Source: Legionella sp. PATHC032 (GTDB lineage Bacteria; Pseudomonadota; Gammaproteobacteria; Legionellales; Legionellaceae). Taken from it: 64,000 bases of DNA. The stretch spans positions 1,607,001 through 1,671,000 of the forward strand of contig NZ_JAPHOV010000001.1 in the NCBI RefSeq assembly GCF_026191185.1. The letters are read 5' to 3'. The position numbers and the translations under genes were made by a program. Numbering within the stretch: the stretch's first letter is position 1; each line of letters begins with the position of its first letter. Positions 46,426 to 55,102 of the stretch are shown here, piece after piece. The notes beneath the pieces are model-generated. The model did not search any database, was not told the DNA's origin, and was given only the letters and a program-made list of their open reading frames with translations.

Positions 46426-46778
46426 TGGGGTGAATAGAGTTATTAGTAACTACTCAGTAAACCATGTCATTTTTATTTATATTCGCTCATACTCTTATGG
46501 CAATGGGTATTATAGAACGCTACCGCTATAGTGCTGAAAGCTGGGCATCGAGGAATACTCTATTTGTATTACCGCCATTCATTAATTATATTTAGTATTT
46601 TAGGACGATGTAAATTTAATAATACGATAAATATTGCTCACTGAAAAAAGAATATTGATCGTGATAGCTCTAACCCTATTCACTTCTATCTACCCAAAAA
46701 AATTGATCTTACTTTGTAATTGTTGTATGAATTGATATTAGTCTTTAGGAGTTTATAGTGAAATTTTAAGGAGAAATA
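46426..46778. other. Intergenic region after the PEPC-like gene with a 43-codon ORF
   Basis: 353 bases. An ORF from ATG 46464 to TAG 46595 would give 43 residues (internal ERYRYSAESWASRN), but it has no ribosome site and I would treat it as a gene scrap. The rest is AT-rich and must hold the cupin promoter; AAGGAGAAATA precedes 46779. Confidence 0.4.
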
Positions 46779-47216
46779 ATGCATAATGGAATTAAATCAA
46801 ATACATTTGGGTTTTTGGCCGCATCAGTAATACTGACTTGTACCTCTACACCGATTTTTGCAGAATGCCCGACTAATAGCCAAACTATTGGCGTGACAAA
46901 AATGAATGAACAACAATGGGAAGAAATTAATGATCATCACTCTCATCCCAAGCAAGCTATATTTTTTCATGATCATAAAAGTGGGTTAGTTAAGTTTAAA
47001 GCAGGCTATAAAAACCCCCCACATTATTATGAGAATGATCTTGCAGGCATAATAATTTCCGGGGAAATCGACTTCAAAGTAAATGGTAAAACAATAAACC
47101 TTGGTAAAGGAGACTATTTTACAATACCCGCTCGCACTTGTATTAGTTCCTTTTCAAAAAATGGCGCTACAATAGCCATGTTCGGACATAAACCTGGGTC
47201 TTATAAAAAAAATTAA
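46779..47216 (+). CDS. Exported single-domain cupin
   Basis: 145 residues. Signal peptide through IFAECPTN (cleavage after FA), then one cupin barrel: HDHKSGLVKFKAGYKNPPHYYENDLAGIIISGEIDF and LGKGDYFTIPARTCISSF. The usual metal His motif is reduced (PPHYYEND), so metal binding is uncertain. Two cysteines in the mature part. The gene lies between the PEPC-like gene and the copy of its 3' end, as if inserted into a duplication. Role unknown. Confidence 0.75.
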   Translation: MHNGIKSNTFGFLAASVILTCTSTPIFAECPTNSQTIGVTKMNEQQWEEINDHHSHPKQAIFFHDHKSGLVKFKAGYKNPPHYYENDLAGIIISGEIDFKVNGKTINLGKGDYFTIPARTCISSFSKNGATIAMFGHKPGSYKKN

Positions 47217-47237
47217 ATCACAATAATTTTAGATTAT

Positions 47238-47270
47238 GCCTTGATTACACAGCAGCTGAATCAAGGCTTT
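47238..47270 (+). terminator. Terminator of the cupin gene
   Basis: GCCTTGATT (47238-47246) pairs exactly with AATCAAGGC (47259-47267), loop 12 bases, followed by TTT. Confidence 0.65.
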
Positions 47271-47448
47271 CGATTGCATCATGAAGATAAATAATATCCC
47301 TTATTATGTCGTTACCCGTGTCGTGAATAGATTTTTTAAATATTAATATTATCTAATTTTTTAAATCTTCAAAATCTATTGCCAATGGTAGTTCTGCAGC
47401 AAAATCCAGATTTGATCTTTCACTCTACTCTCATGATGTTTATTTAAA

Positions 47449-47641
47449 AAGCCTTTTCAATCAGAACTGGAGTCAACCATCCTGTTCTTCTATCAAATAA
47501 CAGGTGAGAAGATTTTTGTTTTCATCAATCCTGATTCATCCTTTAAATCTTATTCAGATTGAAGCCATGAAAAGGAATGATTTACCTCTTTTAAGAAAAA
47601 CAGTCACAGGCATTTCTTGTGGCATGTTGATAACAGGATGA
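47449..47641 (+). pseudogene. Decayed duplicate of the PEPC-like gene 3' end
   Basis: This stretch is nearly identical to 46198-46427, the last codons of the PEPC-like gene through its stop (AGCCTTTTCAATCAGAACTG at one end, TGGCATGTTGA and ACAGGATGATGGGG at the other). It differs by point changes, a single-base frameshift near GAGAAGATT, and a deletion of about 38 bases, so it cannot encode the end of an enzyme. The homology stops abruptly on the left at about 47449. Confidence 0.85.
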
Positions 47642-48045
47642 TGGGGGGTAAACAGGGCGATTAATAAATCTAAAAATCAAAGCCAACCCCAACCCCATGT
47701 ATAACAGACTAAATACAACTCTATATGATTTACAATGAATCATTTGCTGATATAATATGACCCTATTATTAACACAACACGTAGTTGTATCATGAAAACT
47801 CTTTGGCAAACAAATGCCTTTGGTGCTTTTTATACTCAGGCTCGCTTCCCGAGTCACAAGCTCATTCCTGACGCTTACCTTCCCTAAACCTTTGGTTGTA
47901 CATCAACAACCCATTATTTTTTAACCCCAAATGCAAACGCTTTTCTGCATGACTTGCCACATAAGGCAATCTCTTTTTGTGCATCAGTCGTTGAGCCAAG
48001 TCCTGCAGATCATGAGTGTCAAGGCATAGTAATAAGGTAAACATC
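47642..48045. other. Region between the PEPC fragment and legL2
   Basis: 404 bases. On the minus strand 48047-47862 is open for 61 codons (HKKRLPYVASHAEKRLHLGL inside) and on the plus strand a 31-residue ORF starts at 47792. Neither has a ribosome site or a family I know; they look like remains of older genes. AAGG at 48034-48037 serves legL2. Confidence 0.4.
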
Positions 48046-49206
48046 ATGATTACAACAGAAATTCTATATATAAAAAATGAGTTGATTAAACGAATTAACG
48101 CTTGTTCTACTCAAGGCGACACTAGACTTGATTTATCATCGTTGGATCTCCATCGACTAAGTATTTATGGTCTGATAGAGGCGATGCAGAAAATCCCCAA
48201 AAGCATCACTACGCTTAATTTGAACGACAATGGCTTTTATCAACTAAGCGCTGAACAACTGACAGCAGTGCTGATCAGTATTCCAGAAAGCATCACCACG
48301 CTTAACTTGAGTGATAATGGCTTTTATCAACTAAGCGCTGAACATCTGGCAGCAGCGCTGACCAGCATTCCTAAAAACATCACCACACTTAATTTGAGTG
48401 ATAATTACCTTTATTATCTGGGCGCTGGTGACATGGCAACGGCACTGAATGGTATTCCAGAGAGCGTCACCACGCTTAATTTAAGCTGGAATCACCTCAA
48501 TAAACTAAGCATTGATGGCCTAGTAACCGTACTAACTGGACTTCCAAAGAGTATCGCCATACTTGATTTGAGATGTAATGATCTTTGTGAGCTGGGTATT
48601 GATGGCCTGGCAACCATGCTAACTGGACTCCCAAAGAGCATCGTCATACTTGATTTGAGATGTAATGACCTTTATGAGCTAGGTGCTGACGGCCTGGGTA
48701 AGGTTCTAAAAAATATTCCAAACAATGTCACTGAGCTTGATTTAAGCAGTAATGGGCTTTTTATTCTCAATGCTGTTGACCTGGCGAAAACTCTGGCGCA
48801 AATCCCTAGTCATGTAAAAACGATTCGTCTTGGCAATAATGGTCTTTTTATCAATAAAACCTCCAAACAAATAGATGTGTTTCTTGAGAATTTGGGTGAA
48901 CAGAGACATCGCTTTATTTTGTCTGGCCATGGAGAGTCTCAGCTGGCAAGAGCCTTGGGATCAGTTGCCCAATTGACGCAAGGCAATTACCCAACAGACA
49001 ATCCTGCATTACCCGCACTACCCGTATTACAAAGGGATGTGTCTGCTCATATTCTTTCCTTCTTGGAAACCAATCAGAAGCCTAAAAATCCAATTGGGTT
49101 TTTCGGGTCTCAACTGAAAACCACAATTGAAACGATTGAACGCATCCAGAGCAATAAAAGGACTCAAGCTGAGCCTGATGTGTCTAAAATTCCGTCTCTA
49201 AAATAA
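48046..49206 (+). CDS. legL2: Leucine-rich-repeat Dot/Icm effector LegL2
   Basis: 386 residues from ATG 48046 (AAGG 8 nt upstream; the longer frame uses GTG 48016). A short N-terminal cap, then seven 29-residue leucine-rich repeats with the frame (I/L)Pxx(I/V)xxLxLxxNxL, a partial eighth, and a C-terminal region of about 115 residues with LQRDVSAHILSFLE and a basic tail. The long 29-residue repeats resemble ribonuclease-inhibitor or SidR-type LRRs, eukaryote-like interaction scaffolds. I identify it as LegL2 from gene order in L. pneumophila. No signal peptide, consistent with type IVB secretion. Target unknown. Confidence 0.8.
   Translation: MITTEILYIKNELIKRINACSTQGDTRLDLSSLDLHRLSIYGLIEAMQKIPKSITTLNLNDNGFYQLSAEQLTAVLISIPESITTLNLSDNGFYQLSAEHLAAALTSIPKNITTLNLSDNYLYYLGAGDMATALNGIPESVTTLNLSWNHLNKLSIDGLVTVLTGLPKSIAILDLRCNDLCELGIDGLATMLTGLPKSIVILDLRCNDLYELGADGLGKVLKNIPNNVTELDLSSNGLFILNAVDLAKTLAQIPSHVKTIRLGNNGLFINKTSKQIDVFLENLGEQRHRFILSGHGESQLARALGSVAQLTQGNYPTDNPALPALPVLQRDVSAHILSFLETNQKPKNPIGFFGSQLKTTIETIERIQSNKRTQAEPDVSKIPSLK
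48193..48850 (+). repeat. 87-bp tandem repeats encoding the LegL2 LRRs
   Basis: Unit starts at 48193, 48280, 48367, 48454, 48541, 48628, 48715 and 48802 (partial), exactly 87 bases apart. Units 1-2 and units 5-6 are almost identical at DNA level (shared GGCTTTTATCAACTAAGCGC; shared TTGAGATGTAATGA), a sign of recent internal duplication. Confidence 0.9.
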
Positions 49207-49212
49207 AAGGAG

Positions 49213-49251
49213 GCCGTGCAACACCTTAAATCATAGGCATGCACGGCTTTT
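49213..49251 (+). terminator. Terminator of legL2
   Basis: GCCGTGCA (49213-49220) pairs exactly with TGCACGGC (49240-49247), followed by TTTT. Confidence 0.8.
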
Positions 49252-49317
49252 GTCGAAACTAATTCAGATTATTGTTGTTATCATTATTGGGGGCGGCGTT
49301 GAAAAAAATGGTTGTAC

Positions 49318-50571
49318 CTAATTTCTAATTTGTCCTGTCCCTCTTATAACCCATTTGTAGCTTGTTAAAGCGTCTAATCCCATGGGCCCTCGCGCATGAA
49401 CTTTTTGCGTACTAATTCCAATTTCAGCCCCTAATCCGAACTCCCCACCATCTGTAAATGCAGTAGAAGCATTGGCATAGACAGCTGCAGCATCCACTTC
49501 AGTTAGAAATTTATTAATTGCAGACTCCTCTTCTGCAATAATAGCCTCACTATGATGGGAACTGAATTGTTGTATATGATCAATAGCTGCTTGTATATTG
49601 GGCACTGCTTTTATTGCTAATTTATAGTCTAGAAATTCATGACCAAAATCTTGTGGTTTTGCCTTCATTAAAAGTTGTTCAGGATAACTCTTATCTAAAG
49701 CCTGATAGGCTTCCTGGTCGGCATATATAATCACATTATTTTTAGATAATGCCTCCACAAGTTCTGGCAAGTGCTTTAAACGATCGGTATGAATAATCAA
49801 AGTATCCAATGCATTGCAAACACTTACTCTTCTGGTTTTAGCGTTGTTAATAATTTTTTTACCTTTTTCCAAATCTCCACTTTTATCAAAATAGGTATGG
49901 ACAATGCCTGCCCCCGTTTCAATGACAGGTATTTTGGCATTGTCTCTGACAAAATTTATTAGATTCTGACTCCCTCTTGGAATGCATAAATCAACAAAAC
50001 CTTTGGCATTTAGTAATTGAGTCATCAATGCTCTTTCTGGTGGTAATAAACAAACAAGATCTGTGTTTATATTAAAATTCTTTAATGTGTTTTTAATTAA
50101 CAACACCAGATAACTATTAGTAAAATATGCTTCTTTTCCACCTTTCAAGATAGAAACGTTCCCAGATTTAAAACATAGGCTGAAGATATCGATGGTTACA
50201 TTAGGTCTTGACTCATAAATGACTGCAATGACGCCTAAAGGTACTGTGATTTTCTTAATACTCAAACCACTTGGCATAGACTTTTCAAGGAGACTAACTC
50301 CTAATGGGTTAGGTAAATCAGCTACTTTTCTCACATCATTAGCCAATGACAAAATTCTCTCTTTACTTAATAATAAACGATCATATCTAGGATCTTGCTC
50401 AAGCATTAAACTTAAATCTTTTTGATTTTCTTGTATTATGTTTTCAAGGTGCTTCTCTAAATTAGCCGCTAATGTCTTCAAAACTTCTGTTCGGGTATCA
50501 CTTTGTATTAAGCTAAGATCAGTAGTGGCTTTTTTAGAGGCCATTAATTGGTTAACAACATGAGTATTCAT
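49318..50571 (-). CDS. proA: Gamma-glutamyl phosphate reductase ProA
   Basis: 417 residues, ALDH-superfamily: PLGVIAVIYESRPNVTID, LKGGKEAYFTNS, LCIPRGSQNLI, the catalytic Cys in RRVSVCNALDTL (about 256), and the C-terminal FTDGGEFGLGAEIGISTQKVHARGPMGL block. It reduces glutamyl-5-phosphate in proline synthesis. Nine nt after proB. Confidence 0.97.
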   Translation of the reverse strand: MNTHVVNQLMASKKATTDLSLIQSDTRTEVLKTLAANLEKHLENIIQENQKDLSLMLEQDPRYDRLLLSKERILSLANDVRKVADLPNPLGVSLLEKSMPSGLSIKKITVPLGVIAVIYESRPNVTIDIFSLCFKSGNVSILKGGKEAYFTNSYLVLLIKNTLKNFNINTDLVCLLPPERALMTQLLNAKGFVDLCIPRGSQNLINFVRDNAKIPVIETGAGIVHTYFDKSGDLEKGKKIINNAKTRRVSVCNALDTLIIHTDRLKHLPELVEALSKNNVIIYADQEAYQALDKSYPEQLLMKAKPQDFGHEFLDYKLAIKAVPNIQAAIDHIQQFSSHHSEAIIAEEESAINKFLTEVDAAAVYANASTAFTDGGEFGLGAEIGISTQKVHARGPMGLDALTSYKWVIRGTGQIRN

Positions 50572-50580
50572 TTTGATACC

Positions 50581-51651
50581 TTATAGAATATGCAAATGAT
50601 CGTAATGTATAAATGCTGGCTTATTTTTAAGTCTAAGATAGTCCTTTAATCTTAAAAAATCGTACCTTGCGATTCCAACTCCTATCTTTTCATTGTTAGA
50701 ATTAAGGATATCAATTAAATCCCCTTTTTTGCATTCTCCACGAAAATCTTCTATCCCTATTGGTAAAATGCTCATCACACGATTACCATTTCGTAATAAA
50801 GCAATTAAATTATCATTAATTACTATAGATGGTAAGGAAGTTCTATGGCTAAAAGCAATCCACCTTTTTATGCTGGATTTTCTTTTACTCGCAAGAATTA
50901 TGGTACCAACCGCTTCCCTATCCAGAATTTTTAGAACAATGGATTCTATATTTACGTTTGCGATTGCTGTATTGATACCTAAACCGGCCATTTTTCTAGC
51001 AGTATCCAGTTTGGATACCATACCACCTCGTCCTAATTTTGATTTTACAGCAGAGACAGTGGGCCAGCCTAAATTGGGGTCAATTGTATTAATTAGTTTT
51101 GCCTCAGGATCATTGGGATGGGATGTAAAAACACCATCCACATTGGTTAAGAGTATTAAATAATCAGCATTAATTTGAGCTGCAATAAGTCCTGCCAGTT
51201 CATCATTATCAGTAAACATTAATTCTTCAATGGCTACTGAATCATTTTCATTAACAATAGGGATAATATTTTGATGCTTTAGTAATTCCGTTAATAACCG
51301 GGCAATATTTAAATAATGCTGTCTAGTATGAAAGTCTTGCTTGGTAAGTAATAGCTGAGATACTAAAATATTTTCATTTTTAAACAAGCTAGAATAGAGA
51401 TTCATCAGTTCGGGTTGGCCTATGGAAGCCAAGAGTTGCTTTTCTCCTACTGTATCGCCATATGTTTTTTCCAAAGAATTTTTAGCTATTTTTCGACCAG
51501 AACCAACAGCGCCAGAGCTTACTAAAATGACCTGATGCCCTTGGTTCTTTAAATAGATAATTTGATTTACAAGATTATTTAGTACGGCATATATTGGACT
51601 ACCATCGGCAGATAAAATACTTTGTGTACCGACTTTTATAATAATTTTCAT
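50581..51651 (-). CDS. proB: Glutamate 5-kinase ProB
   Basis: 356 residues. Amino-acid kinase domain (IKVGTQSIL, LVSSGAVGSGRKI, IPIVNENDSVAIEELMFTDNDELAGLIAA, GRGGMVSKLDTAR) and a C-terminal PUA domain (from about 275, NGNRVMSILPIGIEDF). First, proline-inhibited step of proline synthesis; operon with proA. Confidence 0.97.
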   Translation of the reverse strand: MKIIIKVGTQSILSADGSPIYAVLNNLVNQIIYLKNQGHQVILVSSGAVGSGRKIAKNSLEKTYGDTVGEKQLLASIGQPELMNLYSSLFKNENILVSQLLLTKQDFHTRQHYLNIARLLTELLKHQNIIPIVNENDSVAIEELMFTDNDELAGLIAAQINADYLILLTNVDGVFTSHPNDPEAKLINTIDPNLGWPTVSAVKSKLGRGGMVSKLDTARKMAGLGINTAIANVNIESIVLKILDREAVGTIILASKRKSSIKRWIAFSHRTSLPSIVINDNLIALLRNGNRVMSILPIGIEDFRGECKKGDLIDILNSNNEKIGVGIARYDFLRLKDYLRLKNKPAFIHYDHLHIL

Positions 51652-51836
51652 TTCATATTGATAAACAAGTTTTTCTTAATATTAAGAATATCAGTATGCT
51701 TGAAATTTGTCTTTCAAGTCATCACAAAGTTCTCCTAATGCTTATCCTGGTCAAAAACCATCTCTATGGATATTTACCATTTTAACTCACCTTCAAACAT
51801 GACTGCGCCAGATTAAACTACAACCAAGCAGTACAA

Positions 51837-52262
51837 TTACTTCAATTTTTTGCGTAAATAAATGCGATCGTGCCCTTCTAAATAGTTTTTAATAGTTCCC
51901 AAATGCTTATAGCCTTGTTTTAAATAAAAGCCTTCAGCCTGGAAAGAAAAAGTATCTAATGTTGACTCAGGAATCCCTCTTTTAACTGCCTCGGTTTCAA
52001 CACCTCGTAAAAGTTCAGCACCGATACCCTGCCCACGATATTTTTCGCTAACCCAGAGGACATCAACATAGATTGAACTCTTATGAGCATACACAATTGC
52101 CCCACCAACAATATTATTCTCGTTATCTTTCACATAGATTGAATAACGCTCTGGCTTGGATCCTGTAAAAGGGGCATTAAAACTCACTATTCCATCACGA
52201 ATCATTTTATCTTGTTGTTCTAAAAGCTTTGTATCTATAACAAGCTCTAATTGATAATTCAT
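51837..52262 (-). CDS. GNAT-family N-acetyltransferase
   Basis: 141 residues. GNAT motifs: VGGAIVYAHKSSIYVDVLWVSEKYRGQGIGAELLRGVE (acetyl-CoA loop RGQGIG, about 77-82) and DTFSFQAEGFYLKQGYKHLG at the end. Resembles small single-domain acetyltransferases (RimJ/YhhY-like); substrate not predictable. It starts the second accessory-looking zone after proBA. Confidence 0.85.
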   Translation of the reverse strand: MNYQLELVIDTKLLEQQDKMIRDGIVSFNAPFTGSKPERYSIYVKDNENNIVGGAIVYAHKSSIYVDVLWVSEKYRGQGIGAELLRGVETEAVKRGIPESTLDTFSFQAEGFYLKQGYKHLGTIKNYLEGHDRIYLRKKLK

Positions 52263-52426
52263 TTATAACTATTCCTTAAGATATTAACAGTAAATATAAG
52301 TTTGAAAATTCATATTATTGTGTCAAAAAACAATAAAAATATTCATTCAATTATGCTCAAAGGAGAGATGCTTTATATAGTCTGAAAATGTGAGATAGCT
52401 ATTCCTGATGCAGTAGAGTAATCCTT

Positions 52427-52454
52427 GAGGTTTCTGCAAATTTGCAGAAACCTC
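52427..52454. repeat. 28-bp perfect palindrome
   Basis: GAGGTTTCTGCAAA followed directly by TTTGCAGAAACCTC: two 14-base arms with no loop. No T tract on either side, so it is not a standard terminator. It lies in the 293-base gap between the acetyltransferase and metalloprotease-like genes, upstream of the first and downstream of the second (both minus strand). Confidence 0.85.
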
Positions 52455-52555
52455 ATAATAAAATGACTTCATTGGGGATGCCTGAAGCTATAGATAGATC
52501 CACCTAAATTTTATAAAAGGTAACCATGCAGAGGGTTAAGAAACAAAGACGATTT

Positions 52556-53536
52556 TTATGGTGAATTAGTATTCCCTACAAGACACGCTGAAGCGTCTAA
52601 AATTTCATTGTCTATTGTTCGCTCATTTTTGTATATACCATTAGCAAATAACCCAACGCCTCCAAAAATAGAAGCTACTCCCAAACCTGTTACAACTAGT
52701 CCTACAGTACCAAAAGATGCATTATTTAGAAGAAACGCAAGGGCTACCGCAGCGTAACCAACTACTGCCAAAAAACCACCTAATACCTGCATGTTAATAT
52801 TCATTGGCTCAACATTAGTTTGATTTAAAAAAGTTAAAGACTGCTTTGATACTAACGCTTCTGCTAAAGAGGGATATTTAGCTTCTAAGGTACGATAAAA
52901 ATTTGCAAACTCTCCCTGTTTAATAGTTTTTCCAAATAATTTAAATGAATTTTCATAATCAACTTCAATATCCATGGGTAAATTAAGGGTTTTCTTGTAG
53001 ACTTCATCCATTAAAATTATAGTTTTTGTTACGGTTAGAACCTCAACTACTGATTTAAATCGAGCATATTGACCTTTTAAAATTCCCGGGGTCATTTCTT
53101 CTACATGCATTAACTCGTGTAAAGCACAGATATATGCCGGCCGATACATTTGTCCTTCTATATGAGATTTGTCATTTGGTGTTGCTACAAGAGGATCTAC
53201 GGACCATGTATTCCATTCGTTCTCCAAGTCAGATAGATAAGTTCTTGTAAAGCCAACATTATTCCAATCTACTGAATTTTCGATGGTTAACCCATGATCA
53301 GAATACTTTTTAATATATGCTGCATATATTTCTTTTGAAATTTCATCCGCTTTTTCTTTAAACGCAAGAGGTATAACGTTTAATTTCTGCTGGTCGTATA
53401 CAACTTTTTGGTAATTAGCAAATATTTCCTTATGGGTATAAATCAGCTCAAGTTCTTTTACTCTAGCACCTACTACGGGTGACGATTTAGAGTATTTTCC
53501 ATGAAAAGTACTCTTTGTTTCTGACTTTAATTGCAT
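52556..53536 (-). CDS. HExxH metalloprotease-like protein with C-terminal membrane hairpin
   Basis: 326 residues, no signal peptide. A zinc-binding HELMH (about 139-143) with a Glu about 26 residues downstream (SVVEVL) that could be the third ligand, in an otherwise unfamiliar helical domain. Near the C-terminus are two TM helices (GGFLAVVGYAAVALAFLL and TVGLVVTGLGVASIFGGVGLFA, about 250-300), then a short polar tail. Such architecture (cytosolic-looking enzyme plus a late membrane hairpin) is common in Legionella effectors; secretion is inference. I do not recognise the family. Confidence 0.7.
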   Translation of the reverse strand: MQLKSETKSTFHGKYSKSSPVVGARVKELELIYTHKEIFANYQKVVYDQQKLNVIPLAFKEKADEISKEIYAAYIKKYSDHGLTIENSVDWNNVGFTRTYLSDLENEWNTWSVDPLVATPNDKSHIEGQMYRPAYICALHELMHVEEMTPGILKGQYARFKSVVEVLTVTKTIILMDEVYKKTLNLPMDIEVDYENSFKLFGKTIKQGEFANFYRTLEAKYPSLAEALVSKQSLTFLNQTNVEPMNINMQVLGGFLAVVGYAAVALAFLLNNASFGTVGLVVTGLGVASIFGGVGLFANGIYKNERTIDNEILDASACLVGNTNSP

Positions 53537-53608
53537 TCTACGTGCATTACATAAAACAATAGATTACGCAATTATAAATTTTGAATATTAAGGTTTTATT
53601 AAGGCAGC

Positions 53609-53806
53609 TTGTCCTGTGCAAAGGCCCCTAAATTCACAATCAATAAAGGTCTCTGTGAGTTCTATCGATTACATCGATTTTTTGAAGATTGTCGTTATTC
53701 TCTTGAACAGATGCTATTAGGGAAAAATACAATGGCAATGCAGTCTGAAGAAGATAAAAATTCATTTTTAACACATTGGGGATGGTCAGTCTGCCTAACA
53801 AGATAA
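53609..53806 (+). pseudogene. Short ORF, possible gene remnant
   Basis: 65 codons from TTG directly after an in-frame stop, without ribosome site. The product (EFYRLHRFFEDCRYSLEQML in the middle) vaguely resembles the C-terminal end of aminoglycoside-phosphotransferase-like kinases, so it may be the tail of a lost gene. Weak call. Confidence 0.3.
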
Positions 53807-53897
53807 ATAAATTTGCAAGACCATAATAATTAGATGTTTTTAATTAAGTAGACTGGATCGGTATTACCTTACCAATCCAGTAATATTGTTGATATTT

Positions 53898-54845
53898 TCA
53901 GGAATTTAAAATATTTCTAAGCCATGCTTTTGCCTCAGGGCTAACCTTATCGTCATTTAAAGCGATTTCATATATGGCATTTTTACGTGACGTTTCCTCG
54001 CCATACATATCAACCAGCATTTCATTCCAAAGATTTAATACAATTGAGGAGGAAGTTTTCCCGACTTGCTCAAGAATCCCATAGATTCGGTCTCTCCAGT
54101 AAGCATCCATCGCTTTATCCATCCATGATACGATTTCTGGTGTTAATCCAACCTCATCAAGACCTTTCCCTTCCCCAAAGCCCTGTTCAAATTTTTTGGT
54201 TCTTAAATGAGCGTATTTTTTACCGTATACCCCATTAACCCAATCCATTATCTTCTTCCCTAGATAAACCCCTGTTTTTGAGTCAGGATCTTGCTTAAGA
54301 TTATTTTTTACCTCATCCACCAACTGAGACCAATTGTTTTCCATAGCCGCTTTTTGCTCAGGCGTTGCATTGGCTTTCATTTCTTTTTCAAACTCAACGT
54401 ATTGTTTTAATTCATCCGGAGTGAATATTTCTTTCACCCAGCCATGCTCAAGATGTTCTGTCATTTTATATACCTCTATCAGTTGAATAATGGTTTCCCA
54501 AGGGATAGATTGATTTTTGTCAACAGTGTCAATAATGCGCCTCAAAGTTTTAGCCCCCTCGAGTAAAGTGGATGCCTTTTGCTCTAACAGCCGGGCCTGG
54601 CTATTAAAATGGCTGAGCGCATTACTTTCTTCAGCAAGCAAGGTTTTGATTTGCGACAATTCAAAACCAAAAAACTTCAAAGCAATAATCTGTTGCAATT
54701 TCAATAAATCCTTCTCAGAGTAAACACGGTACCCATTAGCAAGTCGTAATGAAGGTTTAAGCAATCCTATGCGGTCATAGTGGTGTAACGTTTGCACCGA
54801 TACACCTGTTAATTGGCTTAAATCTTTTACGTACCATTGAGTCAT
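53898..54845 (-). CDS. MerR-family regulator with TipAS-like ligand domain
   Basis: 315 residues. N-terminal winged helix YVKDLSQLTGVSVQTLHHYDRIGLLKPSLRLANGYRVYS, dimer helix LLEQKASTLLEGAKTLRRIID, and a TipAS-type domain (about 125-315, with WVKEIFTPDELKQY). TipA-type regulators bind antibiotics or hydrophobic drugs and activate their own promoter; its upstream region has the 19-bp-spacer promoter expected. The TipAS-like domain is longer than in the neighbouring paralogue. Confidence 0.9.
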   Translation of the reverse strand: MTQWYVKDLSQLTGVSVQTLHHYDRIGLLKPSLRLANGYRVYSEKDLLKLQQIIALKFFGFELSQIKTLLAEESNALSHFNSQARLLEQKASTLLEGAKTLRRIIDTVDKNQSIPWETIIQLIEVYKMTEHLEHGWVKEIFTPDELKQYVEFEKEMKANATPEQKAAMENNWSQLVDEVKNNLKQDPDSKTGVYLGKKIMDWVNGVYGKKYAHLRTKKFEQGFGEGKGLDEVGLTPEIVSWMDKAMDAYWRDRIYGILEQVGKTSSSIVLNLWNEMLVDMYGEETSRKNAIYEIALNDDKVSPEAKAWLRNILNS

Positions 54846-54866
54846 TGTGTTTCCCCCTTCAATACA

Positions 54867-54897
54867 AAGGTAAGGTATATAGCAACAATAGGGTCAA
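54867..54897 (-). promoter_or_regulatory. MerR-type promoter of the first tipA-like gene
   Basis: On the minus strand TTGACC (54897-54892), a 19-base spacer and TACCTT (54872-54867). The overlong spacer is the hallmark of promoters remodelled by MerR proteins. Confidence 0.7.
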
Positions 54898-55102
54898 GCA
54901 GTTTTTCAAAATTTCTTGAGTAATTATTTTCCCAACTTACTAAGAGATGAATTATTAAGCAAGAAAACCTCACAAAAGCTCCTGTTTTGGAACACCATGA
55001 TAACCTGATCTGTATAAATCAGTATTGTTTTTGCTAACACGCATAATACTCTCAATCTAATGTCATTTAGGGCTGATAAGGCCAGCCCTTCTATCATCTC
55101 AA

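Noticed and set aside
47591..47857. 88-codon minus-strand frame over the PEPC fragment
   Set aside because: It runs antisense to the recognisable duplicate of the PEPC-like gene and shows no features of a real protein.
48193..48850. Regular 87-bp spacing taken for a CRISPR-like or satellite array
   Set aside because: The period is a multiple of three, stays in one frame and encodes leucine-rich repeats.
54846..55102. 60-codon minus-strand frame between the two MerR genes
   Set aside because: It has no ribosome site or recognisable features and overlaps the end of the upstream regulator.
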